A DNA stretch of 64,000 nucleotides. Source: Dictyoglomota bacterium (GTDB lineage Bacteria > Dictyoglomota > Dictyoglomia > Dictyoglomales > Dictyoglomaceae). Made by a program: the position numbers and the translations under genes. Each line of letters begins with the position of its first letter. The stretch's first letter is position 1. Shown here piece after piece: positions 9,007 to 19,158 of this stretch. The stretch spans positions 62,001 through 126,000 of the forward strand of contig JAKOUL010000072.1 in assembly GCA_029776735.1 (NCBI GenBank). Direction: 5' to 3'. The notes under the pieces were generated by a model. It saw nothing but the letters and a program-made list of their open reading frames with translations. It was not told where the DNA came from and ran no database searches.

Positions 9007-9902
9007 AAAGGAATTTCAGGATATAAAAGCTCAAATAACCTTTCCATGCCTTCTATCAAACGTGGCCCGGGTCTAAAGACTAAATCATCATTTATAGTAT
9101 AAACCATCTTATTTTTTACTGCATTTGTTTGTTTAAGCATTGGATGATTTAATATGGATTCTTTTGATATACCTGAAGTTTCTCCAATAAGAATGACATC
9201 AGGATTTTTTTCAAGGATATATTCTACACTTAGTACAGGATATTCTGGTTCATTTTTTTCTACGATATTCTTTGCTCTCACTTTTCTTAATAGATCTCCT
9301 AAAAAAGTATTAGGAGAAGCAGAAGTAAATGGGTCATTCCATAATAGGAATAAAACTTTAGGCAATTTTTTAACCTGAAGGGCTTTCTTTTGAATATTTC
9401 CCCATCTTCTTAGCATATCATTATGTACTGCTCTTGCTTCTTTTTCTTTACCTATAACTTTACCAACTAAGAGTATATTTTCTAATACATCTTCAAAATT
9501 TTTAGGATCTAACACTAAGAAATTTGTCTGAGGTAAAGATTTTTCTAATTGGTTGAAGATTTCTTTAGGAAAACTCTCATAAAGTATAATTAGATCTGGA
9601 TTTAGGGAGATAATTTTTTCTATATTAGGATTGCTAAATCCTCCTACTTTTTCTTTCCTTTGTGCTTCTTTTGGAAAATTGCAATAGTCGGTAACTCCCA
9701 CTATTTTTTCTTGTGCGTTTATAGCAAAGAGAATTTCAGTAGCAGAAGGAGCAAGAGAAATGATCCTCGTGGGAGGAGTATTTATTGTGATACTCCTCCC
9801 CATATCGTCCTTTACAGTGATAGGAAAGGCGAAAGAGAAAGAAATGATAAATAAAAGGACAAAAACAAGAATATAAATGTTCTTTAACTCTTTTTTAGGC
9901 AT
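9003..9902 (-). CDS. btuF: Periplasmic/extracellular substrate-binding protein, BtuF-like
   Basis: 299 aa with a signal-like N-terminus (basic MPKKELKN followed by a hydrophobic stretch to about residue 26). The motifs RIISLAPSATEILFA and GVTDYCNFP are characteristic of BtuF-type vitamin B12 binding proteins, although heme and siderophore binders are related. No lipobox Cys is evident, so anchoring is unclear. A GAGGTAAT ribosome site precedes the ATG. The gene follows ileS by 20 bp. I saw no cobalamin riboswitch in front of it. The B12-dependent NrdJ at the window end gives a possible use for the import. Confidence 0.88.
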   Translation of the reverse strand: MPKKELKNIYILVFVLLFIISFSFAFPITVKDDMGRSITINTPPTRIISLAPSATEILFAINAQEKIVGVTDYCNFPKEAQRKEKVGGFSNPNIEKIISLNPDLIILYESFPKEIFNQLEKSLPQTNFLVLDPKNFEDVLENILLVGKVIGKEKEARAVHNDMLRRWGNIQKKALQVKKLPKVLFLLWNDPFTSASPNTFLGDLLRKVRAKNIVEKNEPEYPVLSVEYILEKNPDVILIGETSGISKESILNHPMLKQTNAVKNKMVYTINDDLVFRPGPRLIEGMERLFELLYPEIPL

Positions 9903-9922
9903 ATAATCTTATTACCTCCTAT

Positions 9923-12850
9923 TTACGTCCTCTCAAATCCGATAGTTACTTCTTCCTCATATACCTTTAGTTTCTTTTTAAATGTATTATTAGGAATATC
10001 TACCTCTTCAATACTTACTGCTAATATTTCCCTGGAAAGCTCTTCTTTATTCTTCTCTATGATTTTTTTAATCCTTTCAGAACCTTGATAATATAGTTTT
10101 ATTCTATCGGCATAATCTAATTTAGCTTCTTTTCTTAACATTTGAATCTTATGCTCTAATTCTCTTAGCATCCCTTTATTTAAGAGTTCTTCAGTAAGTT
10201 TAGTATCCAGTGCTACCTCTACATTTTCATCCTTATATACTAATATTCCGTCTCCTTCTTCTATCTTTCCTATTACGACATTTTCTATATTTAATTCTTG
10301 TTTTATATATTTTACAAGCTTTTCTATGTTTTCTTGAACTCTAAGATTTAACTTTATCCAAAGAGTAGATAATGGTTGTTTTATCTTAATATTTGCTTGA
10401 TTTCTCAGCATTCTACCAATGGCGACTATCTCTCTTACTGTGTCCATGTCTTCCTCAAGCTCAGGCTTTATGAGTTCTTTGTTTTCATTGGGATAGTCAT
10501 TGAGATGTACACTTTCTGGTACATCTTCTTCAGCGACTCTTATAATCTCCTGATATATCTTCTCAGAAGTGAAAGGTATAAAGGGTGCTGAGAGTTTTGA
10601 GAGTTCTTTTATTACTGTGAAAAGTACGGTATAAGCAGCCCATTTATCCTCATCTTTTTCTGATTTCCAAAATCTTTCTCTATTTAGTCTTACATACCAA
10701 TTACTTAAATCTTCTATAACAAAATTTTGGATAGATCTTGCTGCAGGTGTGGCATTAAACTTATCCATGTCCTCTTTTACCTTAATGATAAGGGAGTTTA
10801 ATTTAGAGATGATCCATCTATCTGATAGGTCTGTAAGCTCTGTAAGAGGTATAAGATGTTCCTTAGGCGAGAATCCATCAATTTCTGCATAGATGGAGAA
10901 GAAAGATAAGGTATTCCAGAAAGTAAGTAAGAATTTTTTAAGAACGTCATTTACAGCTTCGGCTGAAAATCTTAAAGGTGTCCATGGTGGGCTTACTGTG
11001 AAAATATACCATCTAAGAGCGTCTGCACCATATTTAGTAAGTATTGACCATGGGTCTACTACATTGCCTTTATGCTTACTCATCTTTTCGCCTTTTTCAT
11101 CTAATACCAGTTCTGTAACTAAGACATTCTTATAGGCAGGTTCATTGAATACAAGAGTTGAAATGGCAAGTAAGCTATAGAACCATCCTCTTGTTTGATC
11201 TATAGCTTCACAAATAAAATCTGCTGGAAAAGATTTCTTGAATTCCTCTTGGTTTTCAAAAGGATAATGCCATTGAGCAGCAGGCATAGCTCCTGAATCA
11301 AACCAACAATCTATAACTTCAGGAACCCTATGCATTATACCACCACATTTAGGACATTTAAGGGTTATTTCATCAATATAAGGTTTATGAGGATTGAAAT
11401 TATTAGTATCTGTTATTCGTAATTCTTTATAACTCCCTATACATTCTTCATATCCGCAAGAGTCACATATCCAAATGGGGAGTGGTGTTCCCCAATATCT
11501 TTCTCTACTTAACGACCAATCAATATTATTGGCAAGCCAGTTTCCAAATCTTCCATCTTTTATATACTCAGGGTACCAATTTATTTTTTGGTTGTTATTT
11601 ATAAGAGCTTCTTTTACTTCTGTAGTTTTAATATACCAGGAGGATCTGGCATAGTATAAAAGAGGAGTATCGCATCTCCAGCAGAAAGGATAAGTATGGA
11701 GATATTTTTCCTCCCTGAATAGTAAACCTTTATTTTTGAGATCCTCTATAATTAATGGGTCTGCATCTTTAATAAACATTCCTGTCCATGGAGTTATCTC
11801 TTTTGTAAATTTTCCATTTTGATCTATAGGTTGTAGGAATGGAAGATCATATTTTCTGCCTATTTGGAAATCCTCATCTCCAAAAGCAGGAGCAATATGT
11901 ACAATCCCAGTTCCCTCATCTAATGTTACAAAATCACCAACTACTACATAATGAGAAGGTTTATTGAGAGGCAGGAATGTGAATAGGGGAATATAGGGCG
12001 TTTTTTCTAAATCTCTTCCCTTGTATTTTCCTTCTATGGAGTAGTTTCCTTCTGGTAAGACATAACTCAGTCTTTTTTCTGCCAAAATATAATGTTCATC
12101 ATTATATTTAACTTTTACATAATCCTCTTCAGGATGTACTGCAAGAGCTATATTTGAGATTAGAGTCCAAGGAGTTGTAGTCCAAGCAAGGAAATAAGTA
12201 TCTTTGCTATCTTTTAACTTGAATTTTACAAATACAGAAGGATCTTGTGTCTCTTTATATCCTTGAGATACCTCATGATCAGAAAGAGCAGTTTCACATC
12301 TGGGACACCAGGGTACAATTTTATACCCTTTATATAAAAGTCCCTTTTCCCAGATATTTTTAAGTAGCCACCATACTGATTCAATATAATCATTACTAAG
12401 GGTGATATATGGATTGTCCATATCAATCCAGAAACCAATTCTTTCCGTAAATACTCTCCATTCCTTTTCGTATCTGAATACACTTTCTCTACACTTTTTA
12501 TTAAACTCTTCAACCCCATATTTTTCAATTTCTTGTTTACTGTTTATTCCAAGTTCTTTCTCAACTTCAAGTTCTACAGGAAGTCCATGGGTATCCCACC
12601 CTGCTTTTCTTGGAACATAGTATCCACACATAGTTTTATATCTTGGGAAAATATCTTTATAAATTCTTGGTAAAACATGTCCCGCATGGGGTTTACCATT
12701 AGCAGTTGGTGGACCTTCATAGAAATTAAACCTTGGAGAACCCTTTCTAATCTCCAAGGATTTTTTGAAGATATCATTGTCTTTCCAAAATTTCAGTATT
12801 TCTTCTTCCATTTGTGGGAAGTTTATTAGTGGTGGAAGTTTCTTGAACAA
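9923..12850 (-). CDS. ileS: Isoleucyl-tRNA synthetase, type 2 (eukaryotic-like)
   Basis: 975-aa class I synthetase charging tRNA-Ile. Active-site motifs are PTANGKPHAGHV (HxGH) near residue 50 and EKMSKHKGNV (KMSKS). The N-terminal signature (EGPPTANG, YVPRKAGWDTHGLPVELEVE) is that of the eukaryotic-like IleRS2 group rather than the E. coli type. Start is TTG with a near-perfect GAAAGGAGGG site 6 nt upstream. The roughly 30-nt leader leaves no room for a T-box. It heads the operon with btuFCD. Confidence 0.96.
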   Translation of the reverse strand: MFKKLPPLINFPQMEEEILKFWKDNDIFKKSLEIRKGSPRFNFYEGPPTANGKPHAGHVLPRIYKDIFPRYKTMCGYYVPRKAGWDTHGLPVELEVEKELGINSKQEIEKYGVEEFNKKCRESVFRYEKEWRVFTERIGFWIDMDNPYITLSNDYIESVWWLLKNIWEKGLLYKGYKIVPWCPRCETALSDHEVSQGYKETQDPSVFVKFKLKDSKDTYFLAWTTTPWTLISNIALAVHPEEDYVKVKYNDEHYILAEKRLSYVLPEGNYSIEGKYKGRDLEKTPYIPLFTFLPLNKPSHYVVVGDFVTLDEGTGIVHIAPAFGDEDFQIGRKYDLPFLQPIDQNGKFTKEITPWTGMFIKDADPLIIEDLKNKGLLFREEKYLHTYPFCWRCDTPLLYYARSSWYIKTTEVKEALINNNQKINWYPEYIKDGRFGNWLANNIDWSLSRERYWGTPLPIWICDSCGYEECIGSYKELRITDTNNFNPHKPYIDEITLKCPKCGGIMHRVPEVIDCWFDSGAMPAAQWHYPFENQEEFKKSFPADFICEAIDQTRGWFYSLLAISTLVFNEPAYKNVLVTELVLDEKGEKMSKHKGNVVDPWSILTKYGADALRWYIFTVSPPWTPLRFSAEAVNDVLKKFLLTFWNTLSFFSIYAEIDGFSPKEHLIPLTELTDLSDRWIISKLNSLIIKVKEDMDKFNATPAARSIQNFVIEDLSNWYVRLNRERFWKSEKDEDKWAAYTVLFTVIKELSKLSAPFIPFTSEKIYQEIIRVAEEDVPESVHLNDYPNENKELIKPELEEDMDTVREIVAIGRMLRNQANIKIKQPLSTLWIKLNLRVQENIEKLVKYIKQELNIENVVIGKIEEGDGILVYKDENVEVALDTKLTEELLNKGMLRELEHKIQMLRKEAKLDYADRIKLYYQGSERIKKIIEKNKEELSREILAVSIEEVDIPNNTFKKKLKVYEEEVTIGFERT

Positions 12851-12885
12851 GCTATCCCTCCTTTCAAATTATATAAGTTAGGTTA

Positions 12886-12913
12886 AGTATATTATATAAA
12901 AAGTTTGTGTCAA
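12886..12913 (-). promoter_or_regulatory. Promoter of the ileS-btuFCD operon
   Basis: On the minus strand a perfect -35 TTGACA (12908-12913) and a -10 TATACT (12886-12891) are separated by 16 bp. Transcription would begin near 12879, about 30 nt before the TTG start of ileS. It sits just beyond the hppA terminator, as expected for a new transcription unit. Confidence 0.75.
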
Positions 12914-12928
12914 GAATTATAGAATTTA

Positions 12929-12969
12929 GAAAATAAAAAAGGGTGGGAAAGATTTCTTCCCCACCCTTT
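12929..12969 (-). terminator. Rho-independent terminator after hppA
   Basis: The inverted repeat AAAGGGTGGG ... CCCACCCTTT forms a GC-rich hairpin followed, on the minus strand, by a T-rich tract. It lies directly after the hppA stop and before the ileS promoter, so it ends the hppA transcript. Confidence 0.9.
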
Positions 12970-12983
12970 GAAATTCCTCCAAA

Positions 12984-14975
12984 TTAATGTAGAAAGATAG
13001 GTAAGAATACTAATGAGATTACAGACATAAGCTTTATCAGAATATTAATAGATGGACCTGCTGTATCTTTAAATGGATCTCCTACAGTATCTCCTACTAC
13101 TGCTGCTTTATGAGCATCAGATCCTTTTCCACCATATTTTCCACCTTCAATCAATTTCTTGGCATTATCCCATGCTCCACCTGAGTTTGCCATAAATATT
13201 GCTAAAAGACCTCCTGAAATAATTGCTCCAGTGAGCATTCCTCCAAGAGCCTGTTTTCCTAATAGAAAAGCTATTACAAAAGGTGAAAGGATCATAATTA
13301 TACTTGGGAGGACCATAGCTTTTAATGCACCACGGGTACTAATATCTACACATTTCTTATAATCTGGTTCTGCTTTCCCTTCAAGAAGTCCTTTTATTTC
13401 TCTAAATTGTCTTCTTACCTCTTCAACCATATGACCTGCTGCTTCTCCTACAGCTTTCATAGCAAGTGATGAGAATAAGAATGGTAACATTCCTCCAATT
13501 AGTGCCCCTGCAAGTACACTTGCATTAGATACATCTACGTATTGAATTCCTGCCCATTCTTTAAAAGCTGCGAATAGAGAGAGAGCTGTTAAGATGGCAG
13601 AACCTATAGCAAATCCTTTACCCATTGCTGCTGTAGTATTTCCATAAGCATCTAAGGAACTGGTAATTTCTCTTACTTCTTCTCCTTGATGAGACATCTC
13701 TGCTATACCACTGGCATTATCTGCTATAGGACCATAAGCATCTACAGATAATGTAATTCCAAGGGTGGCAAGCATTCCTACACCTGCAACTGCTACTCCC
13801 CACATGCCATTAGCTAAATAGCTTAAGTAAGTACCAATAGCAAGTGCTACTATACTGAGGAATGTACTTTCCATTCCTACAGAAAGTCCTGTGATTATAT
13901 TGGTAGCAGGACCTGTGGTACTAGCATAGGCGATTTTTTCAATAGGTTTATTGGATGTATAGTATTCACTTATTAGACCTATCGCAATTCCATCTAATAT
14001 ACCTATAATAGATGCCCAGAAAGGACCTAAGTTCCCTACTAAGTTTTTAGAAAGGAAAAAGGAGCCTATTGCAGTGAGTATAGATGTTAAAAATGTTCCG
14101 TTTCTTAATGCATTTGCTGGATCAGCATTTTTCCTAGAAGCTATTGTTTTTACAAAGACTATACCTATGATTGATGCAAATAAACCTATAGTTGCTAATA
14201 AGAATGGAAAAAGGAGTCCTTTCATATCTGCGTATGCAAAGCCAAGTACTGCTGCAGCATGGATGGCTCCCACATATGATTCATAGAGGTCTGCACCCAT
14301 TCCAGCAATATCTCCTACATTGTCTCCCACATTATCGGCTATTACTGCTGGATTTCTTGGATCATCTTCTGGGATGCCTGCTTCAACTTTTCCCACTAAA
14401 TCTGCTCCTACATCTGCAGCTTTTGTATATATTCCTCCGCCTACACGAGCAAAGAGTGCAATAAAACTTGCTCCAAGGGCATAACCGCTAATAACCTCAA
14501 GTTTTAATCTGGGATCTGGCATTAATCCACTAAGGAGTAAATAAATTAAACTTGAGCCAAAGATACCTAAGCTTGCTTCCATCATTCCCATTACCGAACC
14601 ACCAGAAAAAGCTAGCTCAAGAGCTTTTCCAGGACCATGCTTTGCAGCTGCCCATGTAGTTCTTCCATTGGCACGAGTAGCAACCTTCATTCCAATATAT
14701 CCAGATAGCATGGAAAAAGTAGCACCGATAAGAAATGCAAGTCCAAGTAAAGGCTGAAGTACTATACTCATGAAGATAGCAAAAATAACTACAAAGATTG
14801 CTACAGTTCTAATCTCTCGGCTTAGGAAGGCATCTGCTCCCTCTCGAATGGCTTTTACGATTTTTTTGATCTCTTCTGGACCTTCCTCTTCTTTAAGAAT
14901 GCTTCGAGCTATAAAGTAGGTAAAAATAAGACCAATAGCTCCTGAGATAGGTACAATCCAAAGAAGGTTTTGCAT
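12984..14975 (-). CDS. hppA: Membrane-bound ion-translocating inorganic pyrophosphatase
   Basis: 663-aa integral membrane enzyme with about 15-16 hydrophobic helices that hydrolyses PPi and pumps H+ or Na+. Visible catalytic motifs are [11 protein letters not shown] (PPi/Mg2+ binding), DNVGDNVGD and the C-terminal [16 protein letters not shown]. The loop [10 protein letters not shown] has Ala where K+-independent enzymes carry Lys, so it should be a K+-dependent type. Whether H+ or Na+ is pumped cannot be read with confidence. Monocistronic, with its own promoter and terminator. A PPi-dependent phosphofructokinase elsewhere in the window draws on the same PPi pool. Confidence 0.96.
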   Translation of the reverse strand: MQNLLWIVPISGAIGLIFTYFIARSILKEEEGPEEIKKIVKAIREGADAFLSREIRTVAIFVVIFAIFMSIVLQPLLGLAFLIGATFSMLSGYIGMKVATRANGRTTWAAAKHGPGKALELAFSGGSVMGMMEASLGIFGSSLIYLLLSGLMPDPRLKLEVISGYALGASFIALFARVGGGIYTKAADVGADLVGKVEAGIPEDDPRNPAVIADNVGDNVGDIAGMGADLYESYVGAIHAAAVLGFAYADMKGLLFPFLLATIGLFASIIGIVFVKTIASRKNADPANALRNGTFLTSILTAIGSFFLSKNLVGNLGPFWASIIGILDGIAIGLISEYYTSNKPIEKIAYASTTGPATNIITGLSVGMESTFLSIVALAIGTYLSYLANGMWGVAVAGVGMLATLGITLSVDAYGPIADNASGIAEMSHQGEEVREITSSLDAYGNTTAAMGKGFAIGSAILTALSLFAAFKEWAGIQYVDVSNASVLAGALIGGMLPFLFSSLAMKAVGEAAGHMVEEVRRQFREIKGLLEGKAEPDYKKCVDISTRGALKAMVLPSIIMILSPFVIAFLLGKQALGGMLTGAIISGGLLAIFMANSGGAWDNAKKLIEGGKYGGKGSDAHKAAVVGDTVGDPFKDTAGPSINILIKLMSVISLVFLPIFLH

Positions 14976-15015
14976 ATTTCAACCTCCCATCTTTAAAAAA
15001 TTTTCTCCTTCAATT

Positions 15016-15043
15016 ATCTTAGGTACTATAACTTTAATGTCAA
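15016..15043 (-). promoter_or_regulatory. Promoter of hppA
   Basis: Minus-strand TTGACA (15038-15043) and TAAGAT (15016-15021) with a 16-bp spacer. Transcription would start about 35 nt upstream of the hppA ATG at 14975. The -10 matches the consensus at four of six positions. Confidence 0.6.
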
Positions 15044-15050
15044 GTTAAAA

Positions 15051-17534
15051 TTATTTTAAAGAAAAATTAAGACTTTTAATTTTCTCACTGAATTCTTCTA
15101 ATAAGCTTTGAGCTTCTCTTAAAGATGGCGCTTCTACATATAAAAGAAAAGCTGGATCTTCGGGATGCGGGATGACAAGTATCCAAGAATTAGCATAATT
15201 TATTTTTATGCCATCGGTGTAGTCTACATTATTATCTGTATTTTCTTCAATAAGTCTTCTCATTATTTTACCTTTATTTTCCCAAGAACAATCTACGGTA
15301 GTTTTTATCTTATATAGCTTAGAAATTTGAGATATGATATCTGAAAGGCTAAGGTTAACTTTAGAGTAAAGCTCTAAGAACTTAATTAGGGCATATATTC
15401 CATCAAAGGATGCTTGGAATTCGGGATAGATAAATCCATCTTCACTGGCTCCAAATTTTGCGCCAGTTCTTAAAGTGGTCCTTGTAAGTTCAGAAGGAGA
15501 AGTTTTACTTCTTATAATTCTTCCGCCTAAAATATTTGCTATTTTTTCTATAGAATTTGAAATGGTAACAGGAACTACTATCTGACTTTGAGGATAGGCT
15601 TTTAGGGTGAGAAATGTTATAACAAAGATCAGATCATCCTTAGATAGATATTGTCCGTCAGGGGTGATAATTGAAAAATTTTCTCCATCATCATTTATAA
15701 TTATTCCAAAATCAGAACCTATTGCTTCAACAATTCTTACCACTTCTTCTGGGGTGGTACTTAGCTTAGTAAATTCTTCTCCATAGAGGTTTAACGATAC
15801 GCTTTCTATTTTAAGCTTAGAGATAATGCTAGGAAGGAAAAGAGATGAACTATTGCCCTGATAGTCAATTACAATTTTGTATCTACGCTCTGAAATGCTT
15901 CTGATATCAATATTTTTCAGTAGACCTAACGTATAATATTCAATTATATGAGGGGGAAATTTTATCTCTCCAACTTCTTCGGTGTAAGTTCTTCTAAAAT
16001 CTTCTCTGGAAAATATATTTTCAAGCTTCCTTTCGATATTTTTATCTATATTTACACCCTTATTATCAAAGAGCTCAATTAAAATTTTTTCATTGTCAGA
16101 AGGTGAGATTCTAATATGGATTCCTGCATTAGCATTAATATTCTCTATAGAATATCGTGCTACTGGAATAGGTAGGGTACGTATATCAAAAACATTTACT
16201 CCTGTAGAGAGAATTCCTGTAAGAATAGCTCTCTTTATCATTCTACATGCTGGTCTTGAATCTCTGCTCATTACTACATAAGAAGATTTAGGTAAAATTG
16301 TTCCAAAAGCAGCGCCTATTTTAGTAGCAAGTTCAGGAGTTATATCAATATTTATCTTTCCAGAGATTCCCCTTTGTCCAAAGAGAGTTCTCTTGAAGTG
16401 GCTTCCCCAGATAATACTTGTGTTTACAATTGTCCCAGTTTCTATTATCTTATTAGGCCATATTTTTACCCCGCTATTAATAAAAGCTCTTTCGCCAATA
16501 GTGGTACCATCTCCGATAGTAGTTCCATCTTCTATCTTTGTGAAATTCTTTATATTACAGTGACTTCCGATAATAGATGAATATATAGCGGTCTTCTTAC
16601 CTATATATGTATTACTAAATATTAAGCTTCTTTGGATTTTTGCCTCACTATCTATATATACAGAATCTCCAATTACTGTAGGTCCTAAAATATTTGCATT
16701 GTTTTCTATTTTTGAAAATTGACCTATATATACAGGAGGTCTTATTAAAACAGAGGGAGATATTTCCACATCTTCTTTAGCAAAAACTCCTGGAAAGATT
16801 TCTCTACCTGGAATCTTTATTTTTACTTTCCCTTGGATAACATCAAAGTTAGCTTGTAGAAATTGTTCTAAATTACCAATATCGCACCAATATCCTTCTG
16901 CAAGGTATCCATAAAGAGGAGCTTTTTTTTCAAGAAGAAGAGAAAACAAATCTTTACTAAAATCAAAAGGTGTGTTATCAGGAATATAATCTAAAACCTC
17001 GGGCTCTAAAATATATATTCCTGTATTAACACTATCACTGAATATTTCTCCCCAGCTTGGTTTTTCTAAAAATTTTGTTATTTTCCCTTCTTTATTAGTT
17101 ATAACTACGCCATATTCTAATGGATTTTCTACAGTGGTTAGTACAATAGTTACTAATGCTTTCTTCTCTTCATGGTATTTTATAGCTTCCTGAAGATTAA
17201 AGTCTGTAAGAGCATCTCCACTTATAACTACGATCCTATCCTTGGGCTTATTTTTTAGGGCAAACTTTACACTTCCTGCTGTTCCAAGAGGAAATTCTTC
17301 TATGGAATAGTCTAATTGTATATTCCAGTTAGAACCGTCATCAAAATATCCCTGAATAATCTCTGGGAGATAATATAAAGTTGCAGTAAACTCTCTAAAT
17401 CCCTGCTCATAAAGGAGAAATATAATGTGTTCCATTATAGGTTTACCTACTATATATGCCATAGGTTTTGGCCTTGTGATAGTAATAGGTCTTAGTCTTG
17501 TACCTTCCCCACCTGCCATTATGACTACTCTCAT
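15051..17534 (-). CDS. Sugar-phosphate nucleotidyltransferase fused to a phosphomannomutase-like domain
   Basis: 827-aa three-part protein. Residues about 1-235 are a nucleotidyltransferase with the signature MAGGEGTRLRPIT and PKPM, like mannose-1-phosphate guanylyltransferase. Residues about 255-370 are hexapeptide repeats of a left-handed beta helix. Residues about 380-827 resemble alpha-D-phosphohexomutases: SRDSRPACRMIKRA fits the fold, but the catalytic-serine loop (usually TASHNP) reads IRISPSDNE near residue 475, so mutase activity is probably lost. It likely makes an NDP-sugar for surface or storage glycan. Last gene of an operon with a GT4 fusion and a phosphoribosyltransferase. Confidence 0.85.
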   Translation of the reverse strand: MRVVIMAGGEGTRLRPITITRPKPMAYIVGKPIMEHIIFLLYEQGFREFTATLYYLPEIIQGYFDDGSNWNIQLDYSIEEFPLGTAGSVKFALKNKPKDRIVVISGDALTDFNLQEAIKYHEEKKALVTIVLTTVENPLEYGVVITNKEGKITKFLEKPSWGEIFSDSVNTGIYILEPEVLDYIPDNTPFDFSKDLFSLLLEKKAPLYGYLAEGYWCDIGNLEQFLQANFDVIQGKVKIKIPGREIFPGVFAKEDVEISPSVLIRPPVYIGQFSKIENNANILGPTVIGDSVYIDSEAKIQRSLIFSNTYIGKKTAIYSSIIGSHCNIKNFTKIEDGTTIGDGTTIGERAFINSGVKIWPNKIIETGTIVNTSIIWGSHFKRTLFGQRGISGKINIDITPELATKIGAAFGTILPKSSYVVMSRDSRPACRMIKRAILTGILSTGVNVFDIRTLPIPVARYSIENINANAGIHIRISPSDNEKILIELFDNKGVNIDKNIERKLENIFSREDFRRTYTEEVGEIKFPPHIIEYYTLGLLKNIDIRSISERRYKIVIDYQGNSSSLFLPSIISKLKIESVSLNLYGEEFTKLSTTPEEVVRIVEAIGSDFGIIINDDGENFSIITPDGQYLSKDDLIFVITFLTLKAYPQSQIVVPVTISNSIEKIANILGGRIIRSKTSPSELTRTTLRTGAKFGASEDGFIYPEFQASFDGIYALIKFLELYSKVNLSLSDIISQISKLYKIKTTVDCSWENKGKIMRRLIEENTDNNVDYTDGIKINYANSWILVIPHPEDPAFLLYVEAPSLREAQSLLEEFSEKIKSLNFSLK

Positions 17535-17547
17535 TTATAATCCCCCT

Positions 17548-19158
17548 TTACCAGTCAGTTTTAAGATATTCTTTAAATACTTCAAAATAGGTATTTAATG
17601 TTTCTTTTGCAATAGTATCCCATAAAAATTTTCCCCTGACTTTTTTAGCGGCATTTTCCCCAATAGATGCTCTTAATTCATCATTAGTAAGAAGAGCAAT
17701 AATTTTTTCTGCAAGAGCTCTTTCATCCTTAGGATGGAAAAGAAAGCCATCTTTTCCATCCTCTATAATTTCCGAGAATCCTCCTAAGTTACTAGCAATC
17801 ACAGGTTTTCCAAGAGCCATAGCTTCTAAAGCTACAATTCCAAATGGTTCATATATACTAGGAAAAACACAAATATCTGTGATATGTAAAAAGGCATTTC
17901 TAAGATTATCATCAATGAAACCTGTGAATATAACCTTATTTGAAATTCCTAATCTGTAAGCTTCTTCCATAAGATAATTAAGTTGGGGACCTGTCCCTAC
18001 AAATATAAATTTTACATCATGATACCTATCTATAACAATAGGTGCAGATTTTAAAAGATACTCTGCTCCTTTTTGAGGATGCATCCTTCCTATAAAAAGT
18101 AATATCTTCTCGTTAGGTAATGCATATCTATCTCTGAGTTCTTCAGGATTTAATGAGGTTTTTAAATTTTCAGGGTCAATACCATTGTAAATAATTTTTA
18201 CTTTATCTTCTGGAAGATTAAAAAGATTTTTAACCTCTTCTTTCATATAAAAGCTACAAACAATAACTTTCCATGCTTCAAAAGTAAGCCACCATTCAGT
18301 ATTGTGTATAAATCTTTGCTCTTCAGTATAGATTCCTTGATTTCTTCCAAATTCTGTGGCATGAATTGTAGTTATTAAAGGTTTTTTAAGAGAGTGTTTT
18401 AAAGTATAACCAGCAAAAGCGGTTAACCAGTCGTGAGTATGGATAATATCAAAATTTTTTTCATTATATAAGTTAATAGCTTTTGTGATCATAGAAAGAT
18501 TTAAAAAATAAGTCCAAGAAATAAAATTTGGAGTATCAATTATCTTTTCAGAGACTCTGTATATATGTAAATTTTCAAAATGTTCTTCAGAAGGTACCCC
18601 TTCGGTTCCACAGGTTATTATAGACACATCTGTGCCTAATTTTGCTAAAGCCTTACTTAAATCATAGACATGTCTGCTTAGTCCCCCTATAATTCTTGGA
18701 GGATATTCCCAACTTAACATTAATATAGAAAGTTTTTTCTTATGGTTGTACAAGAGATATAACTCATATGCTCTTTCTAAAATTTCTTTTTCTTGAGAAA
18801 AAGTGAGAAGGTTTAATGCATTTTGTAGATCAAGGAACCTACCATCAGAAAATACTTCCCTTTCAAATTTTATATTTGTGTCTGTGGTTTCCATTAAATA
18901 CCAGAACACACTTTTCTCTTCTTCTGAGTGAAATTCTGTGGATGGTGCATGGTAATGAGTCTTACCCACATAATCTATTATTTTTGCATCTAAGCCTGTC
19001 TCTTCTTTTACCTCTCTTATGGCTGTGTCTTCAGGATTTTCGCCATCTTCTACATGCCCCTTAGGTAAAACCCAATTTTCATTTTTTCTTTTAAGTATGC
19101 ATATTTTGTTGTTTAGCTTATTTATTACCACACCACCTGCTGATAGAGCGCTTTTCAT
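17548..19158 (-). CDS. Nudix hydrolase-glycosyltransferase (GT4) fusion
   Basis: 536 aa. Residues 1-140 form a Nudix domain with a complete Nudix box from GHVEDGENPED to REVKEETGLDA (GX5EX7REUXEEXGU pattern). From about residue 145 a GT-B glycosyltransferase of family 4 follows: WEYPPRIIGGLSRHVYDL, HTHDWLTAFAGY, FIGRMHPQKGAEYLL and the donor-site FPSIYEPFGIVALEAMALG, resembling bacterial glycogen synthase-like enzymes. Both domains look intact in one frame without a frameshift. The ATG overlaps the stop of the upstream phosphoribosyltransferase (ATGA). Acceptor and donor are unknown; the Nudix part might clear a nucleotide or NDP-sugar by-product, which is a guess. Confidence 0.85.
   Translation of the reverse strand: MKSALSAGGVVINKLNNKICILKRKNENWVLPKGHVEDGENPEDTAIREVKEETGLDAKIIDYVGKTHYHAPSTEFHSEEEKSVFWYLMETTDTNIKFEREVFSDGRFLDLQNALNLLTFSQEKEILERAYELYLLYNHKKKLSILMLSWEYPPRIIGGLSRHVYDLSKALAKLGTDVSIITCGTEGVPSEEHFENLHIYRVSEKIIDTPNFISWTYFLNLSMITKAINLYNEKNFDIIHTHDWLTAFAGYTLKHSLKKPLITTIHATEFGRNQGIYTEEQRFIHNTEWWLTFEAWKVIVCSFYMKEEVKNLFNLPEDKVKIIYNGIDPENLKTSLNPEELRDRYALPNEKILLFIGRMHPQKGAEYLLKSAPIVIDRYHDVKFIFVGTGPQLNYLMEEAYRLGISNKVIFTGFIDDNLRNAFLHITDICVFPSIYEPFGIVALEAMALGKPVIASNLGGFSEIIEDGKDGFLFHPKDERALAEKIIALLTNDELRASIGENAAKKVRGKFLWDTIAKETLNTYFEVFKEYLKTDW

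Noticed and set aside
9903..9922. Cobalamin riboswitch before btuF
   Set aside because: The gap to ileS is only 20 bp and contains just a ribosome site.
12851..12983. T-box leader in front of ileS
   Set aside because: The promoter leaves only about 30 nt of leader and the hairpin there is the hppA terminator.
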